The position numbers and the translations under genes were made by a program. From Shewanella indica (lineage in GTDB: Bacteria > Pseudomonadota > Gammaproteobacteria > Enterobacterales > Shewanellaceae), in NCBI RefSeq assembly GCF_002836975.1, contig NZ_NIJK01000029.1, positions 186,001 to 250,000 on the forward strand: a stretch of 64,000 nt of DNA, in the 5' to 3' direction. Every line of letters begins with the position of its first letter. Positions within the stretch are counted from its first letter, which is position 1. Under the pieces are notes generated by a model. It had not been told where the DNA came from. It made no database searches and was given only the letters and a program-made list of their open reading frames with translations. Below are positions 1 to 10,790 of this stretch, in pieces.

Positions 1-2709
1 TGGACACTGACCATCAACTCTTTGGATGAAAAAGACGGGTTGGTGATCTACAGCGGCATTCACAGTGAAACCGGTGAAGAAGTGCAGCTCCGGGAAACTC
101 TGCTGGATCACAATATTCGTTTCAACAAGCCGCAGGACAGACTCTTTGCCGGCCAGATAGACAGACTGGACAGATTCGGGGTGCGCTACGCCGCCCAGCA
201 ACTGCGCCACAATCTGGCCACCTCAGATCTGCTGGGGCTGCAGGGTCCCAGAGTTGGCCTTATTCCGCATCAGCTGTGGATTGCCCATGAAGTCGGGCGC
301 CGCTACGCGCCACGGGTACTGCTGGCCGATGAAGTGGGCCTGGGCAAGACCATAGAAGCTGGTCTCATCATTCACCAGCAATTGATGACAGGCCGCGCCG
401 AGCGGGTACTTGTGATAGTTCCCGATACCCTGCGCCACCAATGGCTGGTGGAGATGCTGCGCCGCTTTAACCTGCGGTTTGCCGTATTCGATGAAGACCG
501 CTGCATCGAGGCTTTTGCCGACCACGACAACCCCTTCTACACAGAACAGTTGGTGATCTGCTCGCTGGAATTGCTGCGCAAGAAGCGCCGTCTCGATCAG
601 GCGCTGGATGCCGACTGGGATCTTATGGTGGTCGACGAGGCCCATCACCTGGAGTGGACCGAAGAAGCTCCGAGCCGCGCCTATCAGGTGGTAGAAGCTC
701 TGGCAGAAGTGGTGCCCGGCGTACTGCTGCTGACCGCGACCCCGGATCAACTGGGCCATGAGAGCCACTTTGCCCGACTGCGACTGCTTGATCCGGACCG
801 TTTCTACGACTATCAAGCCTTTATCAAAGAGGAACAAGGCTACAAAGAGGTGGCCCTGGCCGCCGAGGCGCTGGCCAGTGGCAACAAGCTGCCCGACAAT
901 GCCATCAACAGCCTGACCGAGCTCTTGTCGGAAAAGGATATCGCCCCCGCTATTCGCCTGATCCAGGCTGACGGCGTCGATGCCGAGCAGCAGCAAGCCG
1001 CCCGTGACGAACTGCTGCAGGAGCTGCTCGACAGACACGGTACGGGTCGGGTGCTGTACCGTAATAGCCGCGCCTCGGTCAAAGGTTTCCCGAAACGCAT
1101 TTTCAACGCCTATCCACAGGCCATGCCGGAACAGTACCTCACTGCGGCCCGAGTCAGTGCCATGATGAATGGTCACCGCACCTTGGAAATGAAGGCCGCC
1201 TACGCGCTGGCGCCGGAAAAAATGTATCAGGAGTTTGATGAAAACTCCGCCGCCTGGTGGAAGTTCGACCCCAGAGTCGACTGGCTCATCGATTTCCTCA
1301 AGCAAAACCGCAGCAAGAAAGTGCTGATTATCGCCAGTCAGGCCGCCACCGCGCTGAGTCTGGAAGAAGCGCTGCGTACCCGTGAAGGGATCCTCGCCAC
1401 TGTGTTCCATGAGGGCATGTCCATCATAGAGCGTGACAAGGCCGGTGCCTTCTTCGCTCAGGAAGAGGGTGGTGCCCAAGCGCTGATCTGCTCGGAAATC
1501 GGCTCCGAAGGGCGTAACTTCCAGTTCGCCAGCCAGCTGGTGCTGTTCGATCTGCCGCTGAACCCGGATCTACTGGAGCAGCGCATAGGTCGCCTGGATC
1601 GCATAGGTCAGAACCATGATGTAGAGATCCACCTGCCCTTCCTCACCGACACAGCGCAGGAGCGTCTGTTGGCCTGGTACCACGAGGGCCTCAACGCCTT
1701 CGAACTCACCTGCCCCGGCGGCCATATTCTGTTCAAGGAGTTTGGCGCCCGGTTGTTGCCACTGCTGGTGGAAGAAAACGAAGAAGAGATGACCAAGCTG
1801 CTGCGCGACACCCGCAGCCGCTATAAAGAGCTCAAGCAGGCGATGGAGCAGGGCCGCGATAAGCTGCTGGAACTCAACTCCCAGGGTGGCGACAGGTCAT
1901 TGGCCCTGGCCGAGAGACTGGCGCAGATGGATAACGACACCCAGCTTATCGGCTCAGTGATCCGTCTGTGGGACATCATAGGTCTGGATCAGGACGACAG
2001 AGGCGAAAACACCATAGTGCTGCGCCCGAGTGAGCACATGATGTTTCCCACTTACCCCGGTCTGCCGGAAGATGGCATTACCGTGACTTTCGACCGGGAA
2101 ACCGCCCTGTCCCGCGACGATATCGCCCTGATAACCCAGGAACATCCTCTGGTGCAAACCGGTCTGGATCTGATCACAGGTTCAGAGACTGGCACCACAA
2201 GTGTTGCCATCCTCAAGAACAAGGCGTTGCCGGCAGGTACCGTATTCCTGGAGCTTATCTACCTGGCACAGGCCTCGGCACCCAAGTCCAGCCAGCTGTA
2301 TCGCTATCTGCCGCCGACACCGCTACGCATTCTGTTGGATAAAGACGGCAACAATCTGTCTGACAAGGTGAGTTACGAGCATTTTGACCGCCAGCTCAGT
2401 GCGGTTAACCGCCATATCGCCAGCAAGCTGGTCAATGCCTCGCAGGCGATACTGCATCCTTTGCTGGCCAAGGGCGAAACCCACGCTATGGAAGCCATGT
2501 CCAACCTGCAGGCCGAAGCCCAGCAGCAGATGGAGCGTCAATTGGGCGCCGAGCTGCAACGTCTGGAAGCCCTCAAGGCGGTGAACCCCAATATCCGCGA
2601 TGCTGAGCTTGAGTATCTGCAAAATCAGATAACCGAACTGCGTGGCTATTTGGAACAATGCCAGCTGCAGCTCGATGCCGTGCGCCTGGTGCTGGTCAGC
2701 CACGCCTGA
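1..2709 (+). CDS. rapA: RNA polymerase-associated ATP-dependent translocase RapA (5' end missing)
   Basis: This is a Swi2/Snf2-type ATPase that binds RNA polymerase and helps it recycle after transcription. The frame is already open at base 1, so the N-terminal domain of roughly 70 residues lies upstream of the window; E. coli RapA is 968 residues. Visible motifs are Walker A (GLGKT, about residue 108 counted from base 22), the DEAHH box near residue 205, LLTATP, and in the second RecA lobe the SEIGSEGRN and [11 protein letters not shown] helicase motifs. The C-terminal half matches the RapA-specific region, including NPNIRD near the end. A TTG at base 22 could be mistaken for a start, but the upstream codons also align with RapA. 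A hairpin terminator follows directly. Confidence 0.97.
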   Translation, partial: WTLTINSLDEKDGLVIYSGIHSETGEEVQLRETLLDHNIRFNKPQDRLFAGQIDRLDRFGVRYAAQQLRHNLATSDLLGLQGPRVGLIPHQLWIAHEVGRRYAPRVLLADEVGLGKTIEAGLIIHQQLMTGRAERVLVIVPDTLRHQWLVEMLRRFNLRFAVFDEDRCIEAFADHDNPFYTEQLVICSLELLRKKRRLDQALDADWDLMVVDEAHHLEWTEEAPSRAYQVVEALAEVVPGVLLLTATPDQLGHESHFARLRLLDPDRFYDYQAFIKEEQGYKEVALAAEALASGNKLPDNAINSLTELLSEKDIAPAIRLIQADGVDAEQQQAARDELLQELLDRHGTGRVLYRNSRASVKGFPKRIFNAYPQAMPEQYLTAARVSAMMNGHRTLEMKAAYALAPEKMYQEFDENSAAWWKFDPRVDWLIDFLKQNRSKKVLIIASQAATALSLEEALRTREGILATVFHEGMSIIERDKAGAFFAQEEGGAQALICSEIGSEGRNFQFASQLVLFDLPLNPDLLEQRIGRLDRIGQNHDVEIHLPFLTDTAQERLLAWYHEGLNAFELTCPGGHILFKEFGARLLPLLVEENEEEMTKLLRDTRSRYKELKQAMEQGRDKLLELNSQGGDRSLALAERLAQMDNDTQLIGSVIRLWDIIGLDQDDRGENTIVLRPSEHMMFPTYPGLPEDGITVTFDRETALSRDDIALITQEHPLVQTGLDLITGSETGTTSVAILKNKALPAGTVFLELIYLAQASAPKSSQLYRYLPPTPLRILLDKDGNNLSDKVSYEHFDRQLSAVNRHIASKLVNASQAILHPLLAKGETHAMEAMSNLQAEAQQQMERQLGAELQRLEALKAVNPNIRDAELEYLQNQITELRGYLEQCQLQLDAVRLVLVSHA

Positions 2710-2733
2710 TAATCCACTCAAGTATTATCCCCC

Positions 2734-2764
2734 AAGACCCGCTGCCGGCGGGTCTTGCTTTTTA
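2734..2764 (+). terminator. rho-independent terminator of rapA
   Basis: A perfect 9-bp stem (AAGACCCGC at 2734-2742, GCGGGTCTT at 2748-2756) with a 5-nt loop is followed by GCTTTTT. It sits 25 bases after the rapA stop. Confidence 0.9.
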
Positions 2765-2936
2765 TGCTTAAGTTCAGCAACCCTGATGCACCACGCCTTT
2801 AAGCTTTGGATCGGCACCCAAACTTTTTTAGACAACGGCTACTAGAGCACAAATTTGCAGCTTATAATTTTGGCATTGAGCCAATAAAGGCTGCAGAATC
2901 ATGCTATTCCAACCAAAGCAAGTTTAAGGAGTTCCC

Positions 2937-3917
2937 TTGGCGCTGATACCCAGAACTATGGCTATACTGTGCTTTTTGCCTTTGGTGGCACTGGCAACCG
3001 ACGAGCCAGTCAACAAAGACATGGTCAACCAGGCGCAGGCTCAACCAGAGCCAGCGAGTCAAACGCCTGAAACAGCTTCCATGAAGCCCAGAGACAATCG
3101 CCGGGCGTTGGAACATGTCGCCGCCTCAGAACTGCAACAGATCCAAGTGGATGGCGAGGAACAAGCCGTTCTGGTGCGACCCTGGAGTGGCCCGAAACAA
3201 TTGGGCGCAGCGCTGTTACTGCCGCCACCCGGCACCCACGCCGATGCCCCCGGACTCAACGCCTTCTTGCGCCGCAGCATCAATCCCGCAGGCTGGGCCA
3301 GTATCAGCATGACACCACCGCCCTTTCCGGAGCAGCCCAACTTCACCACAGAGGCGCAGGAAATAAGCAAGGCCGGCGATGGCAAAATGCCGGGAAAACG
3401 CAACCAGGCAACGAGCCGCCGAGAGGCGGAGGAATGGCAGAAACTCAGGAAACAGCAACAGAGCTTTATCCAACAGAGTCTGGCGCAATTGGACACCTTG
3501 GGAGCCCCCTTTCCAGGCAAGCGCTTACTGATAGCCCAGGATCAGTGCGCCGCCTTGGTAATTGAGTTATTGGCGGCGCAGGAGTTGGCCAAACCGGACT
3601 TACTGGTGGTGATCAATCCCTACCTCGATGATCCCTATGCCAATTTAGCCCTGCCAAAGCAGCTGGCCGAACTGGGTCTGGCGGTACTCGATATCCAATC
3701 CCCCGACGGTCACCAGGCCTCGCAGGCGACGGTAAAAAGTCGTAAATCGCTGGCAATGAGCCAGCCGGAAAATCAATACCGGCAGCGGTTACTGGCGCTG
3801 GATCTGCGCCAGGATGTTGCCTTTGAAAACACCTTGCTGATGATAGATGGCATGGCCAGAAAGGTGCTGAAACAAGCGCCGCCAAACGAAAAAACAGCCA
3901 CTGAAGCCCATCAGTGA
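2937..3917 (+). CDS. DUF3530 family protein, secreted alpha/beta-hydrolase-like
   Basis: The protein has 326 residues. It begins with a hydrophobic signal-like segment (CFLPLVALA), then a low-complexity Gln/Glu/Pro linker. The body resembles the DUF3530 family, which has an alpha/beta-hydrolase-like fold and no established substrate. No clear GxSxG nucleophile elbow is visible; the region around LLIAQDQCAA occupies the usual place, so it may lack hydrolase activity. The TTG start at 2937 is chosen because AAGGAG lies 6 bases upstream; an ATG at 2958 is the alternative. It faces the next gene convergently. Confidence 0.7.
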   Translation: MALIPRTMAILCFLPLVALATDEPVNKDMVNQAQAQPEPASQTPETASMKPRDNRRALEHVAASELQQIQVDGEEQAVLVRPWSGPKQLGAALLLPPPGTHADAPGLNAFLRRSINPAGWASISMTPPPFPEQPNFTTEAQEISKAGDGKMPGKRNQATSRREAEEWQKLRKQQQSFIQQSLAQLDTLGAPFPGKRLLIAQDQCAALVIELLAAQELAKPDLLVVINPYLDDPYANLALPKQLAELGLAVLDIQSPDGHQASQATVKSRKSLAMSQPENQYRQRLLALDLRQDVAFENTLLMIDGMARKVLKQAPPNEKTATEAHQ

Positions 3918-3992
3918 CCGCCTAATACAGAAGTTACTGCCAAAACCGGCCGGCAGACCAAGCTTTCCGTAGAGCAAATGTCGGCAGTGCGA

Positions 3993-4508
3993 TTACTCTT
4001 TCTTGCCGCCATTGGAGAACATCAACGCCAGGGAGATGAGTACCACAGTGCCTCCCATGAACAGCAAATCCAGTGCCGAGCTGGGCTTGATATCGGCAAA
4101 GAAGGAAAACACCTTGATGATCAGCATCATCAATATCACTTTGCCCAACTTGCTCTTGAGTGCATCTATGCTGGAGATGATCAGTATCTTCCCACCGGTA
4201 TCCGAGTTACTGGCAGGTTCCAGGTTGCGGATAAAGAGTTCATAGAGGCCGAAAGCAAAGATCAGCAGCACAGCCCCGAGCAGGAAGGTATCCAATATCT
4301 CCACCAGTACCATCACAAGATCGTTGCGCACATCATAGCTACCACTGAGCAGGTACTCCCACAACAGGGCAAACATATGTAGCACGTCCTTGACTCCCAT
4401 GACAAAGGTGACCAAGGCCGCCAACACACAGGAGAAGACTCCAACCATGACAGACAAGCGACTGCCCCACAGCAAGCGTTCAAAAAAAATCCGCATCCCA
4501 ATTTCCAT
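3993..4508 (-). CDS. YqhA family (UPF0114) inner-membrane protein
   Basis: A 171-residue integral membrane protein resembling the YqhA/UPF0114 family, whose function is unknown. Hydrophobic segments lie near residues 20-40 (VMVGVFSCVLAALVTFVMGV), 65-90 and 120-165. The family-typical ERLLWGSR near the N-terminus and LYELFI in the middle are both present. The charged C-terminus ends in NGGKKE. It may share a transcript with nothing else: the gene upstream on this strand ends at base 5390 or beyond in the other direction of reading, and a 78-bp gap separates it from the enoyl-CoA hydratase stop. Confidence 0.8.
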   Translation of the reverse strand: MEIGMRIFFERLLWGSRLSVMVGVFSCVLAALVTFVMGVKDVLHMFALLWEYLLSGSYDVRNDLVMVLVEILDTFLLGAVLLIFAFGLYELFIRNLEPASNSDTGGKILIISSIDALKSKLGKVILMMLIIKVFSFFADIKPSSALDLLFMGGTVVLISLALMFSNGGKKE

Positions 4509-4586
4509 CTAAAAATAAAGTGACGGATTTTCAGGCGCTTCTGTCATATAGGTCAAGTTAATATTTATTTAGCCGTGAAGGGTATC

Positions 4587-5390
4587 TCACCAGTTTCGCC
4601 GCGGTTCAAAGGCCCGCTCGGGATCCTTGCCCTGCCGCACGGCAGCAATGGCTCTGTTACGCCCCAAAAGCAGACGCACCTGGCTCCAGGACTCCCGCGC
4701 CAGCAGGCGCCGACGGGAACCGTTCCAGCTGCGGTTGATACTCAGTTTGATCGCCGCCAGTGCATCGGGAGAGCGTTCATTGAGTTCAGCTGCCAGTTGT
4801 TGTGCCCGGGCCAGAGGCTCACTGCTGCACTCGGTCACCAACCCAAGTTCCAACGCCTTGCAAGCGGGGATTAATTCCGCCGTCATACTGAGTTTCAATG
4901 CCTGATCTTTGGTCAGAATTTCCCGCAAACTCACCAAGCCGCCCATGTCGGGCACCAAGCCCCATTTGGCTTCCATAATAGACAATTCGGCGTCATTGGC
5001 GGCAATCCGAAAATCGGCGCCGAGCGCAATTTGCAAGCCACCGCCATAACAGCGACCATCCAAGACGGCAATCACAGGAACCGGCAGCTCACGCCAGGCG
5101 ACAGACACCTGTTGCGCCAGATTGGCATTGCCCGGTAACCACTTGAACAACAGCTTCAGCGCTTGCCAGGGAGAGTTAGCCACACTCTTGATATCCAAGC
5201 CGGAGCTGAATTGGCCACCCTCACCTCTGAGGATCACCGCCCGCAAATGCCGTTGACGGCGCAAGTAACGCGCCATCGCCTTGAGCTCGCTGAACATAGT
5301 GTAATTAATAGCATTGAGCTTATCCGGCCGGTTCAAGCTAACGATAGCCAGCTGTTGCTGCCATTCCAGGCTAAGAGTCTGCCACTGCAT
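4587..5390 (-). CDS. enoyl-CoA hydratase/isomerase (crotonase) family protein
   Basis: A crotonase-fold enzyme of about 267 residues that acts on acyl-CoA thioesters, most likely in fatty-acid beta-oxidation. Crotonase hallmarks are NRPDKLNAIN near the N-terminus, the oxyanion-hole segment GGQFSSGLDI, and GRCYGGGLQIALGAD. The glutamate in the second active-site loop (MEAKWGLVPD) is visible. The frame is open upstream to a TTG at 5456. I prefer the ATG at 5390 because AAGGA lies 9 bases upstream and because family members start close to this point. A FadR-like operator sits 47-63 bases upstream of the chosen start, which fits control by fatty acids. Confidence 0.88.
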   Translation of the reverse strand: MQWQTLSLEWQQQLAIVSLNRPDKLNAINYTMFSELKAMARYLRRQRHLRAVILRGEGGQFSSGLDIKSVANSPWQALKLLFKWLPGNANLAQQVSVAWRELPVPVIAVLDGRCYGGGLQIALGADFRIAANDAELSIMEAKWGLVPDMGGLVSLREILTKDQALKLSMTAELIPACKALELGLVTECSSEPLARAQQLAAELNERSPDALAAIKLSINRSWNGSRRRLLARESWSQVRLLLGRNRAIAAVRQGKDPERAFEPRRNW

Positions 5391-5436
5391 CTGCAGGTCC
5401 TTGAAAGTTGAAGTTATGTTAACGGTATCACCATCA

Positions 5437-5453
5437 AACAGGTCAGGCCAGAT
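5437..5453. promoter_or_regulatory. FadR-like operator upstream of the enoyl-CoA hydratase
   Basis: The 17 bases AACAGGTCAGGCCAGAT match 13 to 14 of the 16 fixed positions of the known FadR consensus (AACTGGTCNGACCAGTT), depending on the strand read. The placement just upstream of a beta-oxidation-type gene supports it. This is a match by eye; no promoter elements were confirmed. Confidence 0.45.
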
Positions 5454-5752
5454 CAAAAATCGCTCTATTTCAATATCACAGCACAGTTTAAATTTTGGCT
5501 TGCGTCAATAAACTGACATTGGTTTTGACTTAGTGGCGACAAGTGTTCACAATATCGACCCTCAAAAGGCAAGCCATTGCACTAAATAAGATTTTATCCT
5601 GCCAAATATGAGAAATGGACATAAAGTCCGTATCCGCCGGTATATTGCTATCGGCCCTGTCCTCTCTGATCCAGCGGCATAGTCAGAGGATAATCACAAA
5701 AACGCCGCTGTAGGTGTTATCTTCAAGTAATGCGGTAGAACAGGAAATCTCT

Positions 5753-6748
5753 ATGGCGATTCCGGTACTCATATGCGACGACTCTGCGCTGGCGCGAAAG
5801 CAGATGGCCCGTACCCTTCCCAAAGAATGGGAAGTCGACATCAACTTTGCCGCCAATGGCGCCGAAGGACTTGAGGCTATCCGCGCCGGCAAGGGTGAGA
5901 TTGTCTTTTTGGACCTCAACATGCCGGTCATGGACGGCTATGAAGTGTTGCAAGCCATTCAACAACAAGATCTGCCGGCGATGGTGATAGTCGTCTCTGG
6001 TGATATCCAAATTAAAGCCCATCAAAGAGTCAAAGCCTTGGGCGCGCTGGATTTTATTCAAAAGCCCGTCAGTGCTGATGCCATTCGCAACATACTACAG
6101 GAATATGGCATTTTGCAGTTGGCCGAAGGCGGCGACGGCAACGAAGAACCTATGATCCAGGTGGATATGCGCGATGCCTGCCAGGAAGTTGCCAACATTG
6201 CCATGGGACGCGCCGCCGATCTGCTGGCCAAGTTGCTGGATGTATTTGTGCTCTTGCCCATTCCCAACGTCAATGTGCTGGAGGTCAGTGAGTTGACCAT
6301 GGCACTCAAGGCCACAGAGCAAAGCCCCAAGATATCAGCGCTGTGTCAGGGTTTTATCGGTGCCGGCATTGCCGGTGAAGCACTATTGCTGTTTCACGAC
6401 TCCAGCTTCAAGGATATGGCCAAGTTAATGGGCCTGTCGGATCCCGAAGACACCAACACGGAAATCGAGGTGATGATAGATACCGCCAATGTGCTGATCG
6501 GCGCCTTCCTCAGCGGCATCTCGGAACAGCTGGATATGCAATTCAGCCAGGCGCACCCTGTGGTGCTCGGACGGCATTGTACAGTGAACGATCTGATCCA
6601 CGATAACTCAGATCGCTGGCAGCGCACGCTGGCGATGGAGATCAATTATCGCATCGAAGATCACAATGTGCAGTGTGATCTACTGCTGCTCTTTACCGAA
6701 GACTCCTTGCCGACGCTGAATTTCAAGCTCGGCTATCTGATGAACTGA
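5753..6748 (+). CDS. response regulator with CheC/CheX-like phosphatase domain
   Basis: The protein has 331 residues. Residues 1-120 form a CheY-like receiver with the acidic pair DD near residue 7, the phospho-acceptor Asp in VFLDLNMP (about residue 55), and the conserved Lys in IQKPVS. The rest resembles the CheC/CheX family, which removes phosphate from CheY-P. The motif D-x3-E-x2-N is present (DACQEVAN), and a second, weaker helix lies at MIDTANVLIGAF. An earlier GTG at 5714 exists, but AGGAAAT directly before the ATG at 5753 and the start of the receiver fold favour 5753. The diguanylate cyclase gene follows 15 bases later, so the two probably form one signalling unit. Confidence 0.85.
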   Translation: MAIPVLICDDSALARKQMARTLPKEWEVDINFAANGAEGLEAIRAGKGEIVFLDLNMPVMDGYEVLQAIQQQDLPAMVIVVSGDIQIKAHQRVKALGALDFIQKPVSADAIRNILQEYGILQLAEGGDGNEEPMIQVDMRDACQEVANIAMGRAADLLAKLLDVFVLLPIPNVNVLEVSELTMALKATEQSPKISALCQGFIGAGIAGEALLLFHDSSFKDMAKLMGLSDPEDTNTEIEVMIDTANVLIGAFLSGISEQLDMQFSQAHPVVLGRHCTVNDLIHDNSDRWQRTLAMEINYRIEDHNVQCDLLLLFTEDSLPTLNFKLGYLMN

Positions 6749-6763
6749 CAAAACAGGTTTGCC

Positions 6764-7723
6764 ATGGCAAAGGATTTGAATGCAATAAATGAACTGCACT
6801 GGCTAATCGACATGGTGCAAACCATAGAGGTTGGCCTGGTGGTACTGGACCGAAATTACAATATTCAGCTGTGGAATGGCTTTATGGAAAACCACAGTGG
6901 CGTCTCTCCCAACGATATTAAGGGCACCAACCTGTTTGAACGTTTTCCGGATCTGCCGGCCAGTTGGCTCAAGCAGAAGATGGAATCTGTGTTTCTGCTG
7001 AAAAACCGCGCCTTCATCAGCTGGGAGCAGAGGCCCTATGTATTCAAATTCAAGAACTACCGGCCCATCACCGGCCGCGCCGAATTCATGTTCCAGAATG
7101 TCACCCTGCTGCCGCTGGCCTCTCTCACCGGGCAGATCTCCCATATCAGCATTATTATCTATGATGTGACGGATATCGCCATCAACAAGCTACAGCTCAA
7201 AAGCGCCAACGAACGCCTGGAACACCTGAGTCAAACCGATGGCCTGACCCAACTGCACAATCGCAGACACTGGCAATTTTGCATGCAGCGGGAGTTTGAT
7301 CGCCACACCCGCTATGGCGAGCCAGCCAGCCTGGTGATGTTCGATATAGATCACTTCAAACGGATTAACGACAGCCTGGGGCATATCGCCGGAGACAGGG
7401 TTATTCAGCATCTGTCCCATATTCTCAGCCAAAACCTCAGGGAAACCGACTGCGCCGGGCGCTATGGCGGCGAAGAGTTTGCCGTGGTCTTGTCCCACAC
7501 CAGCGCCGAAGATGCCCGCTCCTTTGCCGAGCGGCTACGCACTCAGATAGAAAGTAGCCGCTTCAGCTTCAATGGTCAGCCGGTACCTTTTACTATCAGT
7601 TTGGGGATCTGCGATCTGAGTGACGAGGTGGAAAACAGCGACCAATGGTTGGCCAATGCCGATCAAGCCCTATATCAGGCCAAGGTTTCCGGCCGCAACT
7701 GCGTCAGTATTTTCAGCGATTGA
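6764..7723 (+). CDS. PAS-GGDEF diguanylate cyclase
   Basis: A 319-residue cytoplasmic protein with no membrane segment. A PAS-like sensor occupies about residues 10-130 and a GGDEF domain about 155-315. The active site reads GGEEF, an accepted active variant, so cyclic-di-GMP synthesis is expected. RETD sits five residues before GGEEF, matching the RxxD inhibitory site, so product feedback is likely. The FDIDHFKRIND metal and substrate motif is intact. It lies 15 bases after the receiver/CheC-like gene and presumably takes its input from that partner. A long bidirectional terminator follows. Confidence 0.92.
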   Translation: MAKDLNAINELHWLIDMVQTIEVGLVVLDRNYNIQLWNGFMENHSGVSPNDIKGTNLFERFPDLPASWLKQKMESVFLLKNRAFISWEQRPYVFKFKNYRPITGRAEFMFQNVTLLPLASLTGQISHISIIIYDVTDIAINKLQLKSANERLEHLSQTDGLTQLHNRRHWQFCMQREFDRHTRYGEPASLVMFDIDHFKRINDSLGHIAGDRVIQHLSHILSQNLRETDCAGRYGGEEFAVVLSHTSAEDARSFAERLRTQIESSRFSFNGQPVPFTISLGICDLSDEVENSDQWLANADQALYQAKVSGRNCVSIFSD

Positions 7724-7737
7724 TTTGCCGGGAAGAC

Positions 7738-7776
7738 ACCAATAAAAAACCACTCTGAGAGTGGTTTTTTATTGGT
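7738..7776. terminator. bidirectional terminator between the diguanylate cyclase and murA
   Basis: A near-perfect hairpin has A-rich left and T-rich right arms around GTGG/CCAC (18-bp stem, loop GAG-like). It serves two convergent genes. Confidence 0.93.
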
Positions 7777-7788
7777 CGTGCAACCGGG

Positions 7789-9057
<1,269 letters not shown>

Positions 9058-9315
9058 CTAGGCTGGCATGTTGAAGATTTTTTCACGCTGCCACTGGGTA
9101 GGCGTAAAAGTCTTGATACTGAGCGCATGCATCTCACCACTGGTGATCTTATCCATCAGGGGCGCATAGATAGCCTGCTGCTGCTTGATACGGCTCATGC
9201 CATCGAAACATTCACCCACGGCCACTATCTTGAAATGACTGCCTTCGGCGCTGACATAAACTTCCGTCAACGAGAGTGAGTCCTTTAATATTTGTTCTAT
9301 CTCTGTGGTATTCAT
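9058..9315 (-). CDS. ibaG: BolA-family protein IbaG
   Basis: A BolA-fold protein of 85 residues. The family works with monothiol glutaredoxins in iron-sulfur handling, and the E. coli orthologue (YrbA) is linked to acid resistance. Matching features are an N-terminal helix with IEQILKDSL, the central FKIVAVGECFDGMSRIKQQQ and the end SIKTFTPTQW. The ATG at 9315 is used; the frame stays open to 9366, but that extension overlaps mlaB and has no family counterpart. It lies between mlaB and murA, which is the conserved position. Confidence 0.93.
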   Translation of the reverse strand: MNTTEIEQILKDSLSLTEVYVSAEGSHFKIVAVGECFDGMSRIKQQQAIYAPLMDKITSGEMHALSIKTFTPTQWQREKIFNMPA

Positions 9316-9322
9316 AGGAAAC

Positions 9323-9610
9323 TTACCTAGTTTGGCCCTCTTTGGTAAAGAAGGCATCCAAATCATACAGGGCGATCAACTTACGCACCTGTGGCGAGGG
9401 AGAAGCCAGGGTCAGCTCCCCCTTTCTGAGACTGACAAGCTCCATTAGAAACGCCATGCCGGCACTGTCCGAGTATGTCAGCTCGCTGAGATCCAACCGG
9501 CGCACATCGGCCGGCAGCAGTGTCTTGCGCGTTTTCCACAAGCGGGTGACTTCTTCTTGAGTCAAACGCCCGCTCAACTTGCAGCTATCGCCCTGTGGCT
9601 CAAGCTTCAT
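9323..9610 (-). CDS. mlaB: MlaB, STAS-domain subunit of the phospholipid ABC transporter
   Basis: A small cytoplasmic STAS protein of 95 residues that binds the MlaF ATPase and stabilises the MlaFEDB complex. The STAS core LDLSELTYSDSAGMAFL is clear. The start overlaps the mlaC stop by 4 bases (ATGA), indicating translational coupling. Confidence 0.93.
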   Translation of the reverse strand: MKLEPQGDSCKLSGRLTQEEVTRLWKTRKTLLPADVRRLDLSELTYSDSAGMAFLMELVSLRKGELTLASPSPQVRKLIALYDLDAFFTKEGQTR

Positions 9611-10263
9611 AGCGCATCCTTGCCTTTGGGGCCATCGGGATCCACGTGAGCCTGAGTGCGCTCTTTAAGCATCTCAATCACGTCATCTATGCCTTTTTGG
9701 CGAATGAGTGTAGTGACTTCCGATTGCTTGGAGGCCAGCAAGCTGACACCTTCGGCAACCAGGTCAAAGGCCTTCCAGGTATCGTCCTTCAAACGACGTG
9801 CCTTGAACTGCAACTTGATGGGCGGACGACCCGCTTCAATGATCTGTACATTCACCTCGACTATCTTTTCCTGGCTGAAGTCGATGGCGCGGCCAAATTC
9901 CACCTTCTGATTGGTGTACTCGGTAAAAGCCTGGGCATAGGTGGAAACCAGATAGCCCTCAAACGCATCGACAAAGGCATCACGCTGCTCTCTGGTGGTC
10001 TGCTGCAGGTATTGGCCCATCACCTTGTAAGCGGCGTACTTGTAATCCACATAAGGCATCAGCTCCTCTTTAACGATCACCTTGAGGTGATCCGGATTGC
10101 TGTCGATAATGCTCTTATCCTGGTGAAAACGGTTAAATGTCTTGTCGGCAACCTGCTCCACCATGACATAAGGGTTGCTGGTATCGATATCGGCCGCCTG
10201 TGCCACCGATGCAGACGCCAGGCAGGCGACGGCCAACAGATTACGGATTATCCCTTTAAACAT
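9607..10263 (-). CDS. mlaC: MlaC, periplasmic phospholipid carrier
   Basis: MlaC shuttles phospholipid between the outer-membrane MlaA complex and the inner-membrane MlaFEDB transporter. The protein has 218 residues with an N-terminal signal peptide (cleavage likely after SVAQA). The body fits the Ttg2/MlaC family, with YRDAFVDAFEG-like and FDLVAEGVSL segments. It overlaps mlaB by 4 bases and starts 10 bases after the mlaD stop. Confidence 0.95.
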   Translation of the reverse strand: MFKGIIRNLLAVACLASASVAQAADIDTSNPYVMVEQVADKTFNRFHQDKSIIDSNPDHLKVIVKEELMPYVDYKYAAYKVMGQYLQQTTREQRDAFVDAFEGYLVSTYAQAFTEYTNQKVEFGRAIDFSQEKIVEVNVQIIEAGRPPIKLQFKARRLKDDTWKAFDLVAEGVSLLASKQSEVTTLIRQKGIDDVIEMLKERTQAHVDPDGPKGKDAL

Positions 10264-10273
10264 CTCAGTGCTC

Positions 10274-10747
10274 CTAGTTGTCCTTTGAACCCATGCTATA
10301 TAAAAACTGTCCGATCAACTCCTCCAGCACCAGTGCCGAACGGGTATCGTCAATGCGATCGCCATCTTGCAAAATCGCGATATCGTCATCCATAAACCCG
10401 GGCGTCAAGCCGAGAAACTGTTCACCCAGCAAACCAGAGGTCAAGATAGCCAGGCTGCTGGTTTCGGGAAACTGGTCGTAACGCTTGTCCATGGTCAGAG
10501 TCACCACTGGCACCATCTGCTTGGGATCCAGGGTGATCTTACTGACCCGACCGACAACCACGCCGCCAACTTTTACCGGTGAGCGTACTTTAAGTCCGCC
10601 AATATTACTGAACTTGGCCGTCAGAGTGTAAGTATTGCTAGAGGACTGCACCTCCACATTGGCCACCTTGTATACCAGCAGCAGAAAAGCTGCCAGACCC
10701 GCCAATAGGAAGAGTCCCACCATAAATTCAATTTTTCGTGTCAACAT
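10274..10747 (-). CDS. mlaD: MlaD, MCE-domain subunit of the phospholipid transporter
   Basis: MlaD is a membrane-anchored MCE protein that forms a hexameric ring for lipid passage. A single N-terminal membrane helix (about residues 7-25) is followed by one MCE domain with GLKVRSPVKVGGVVVGRV and GLLGEQFLGL. The ATG at 10747 (157 residues) is chosen because the family starts MLTRKIEF and a GGTGA lies upstream; the frame is open to 10768. Confidence 0.94.
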   Translation of the reverse strand: MLTRKIEFMVGLFLLAGLAAFLLLVYKVANVEVQSSSNTYTLTAKFSNIGGLKVRSPVKVGGVVVGRVSKITLDPKQMVPVVTLTMDKRYDQFPETSSLAILTSGLLGEQFLGLTPGFMDDDIAILQDGDRIDDTRSALVLEELIGQFLYSMGSKDN

Positions 10748-10790
10748 AGAGTCACCAGAGTTAATCATCCATTATGCGCCGGCGCCAAAA

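Noticed and set aside
223-1479. Long minus-strand open frame opposite rapA
   Set aside because: Shadow of rapA on the other strand with no ribosome-binding site or family resemblance.
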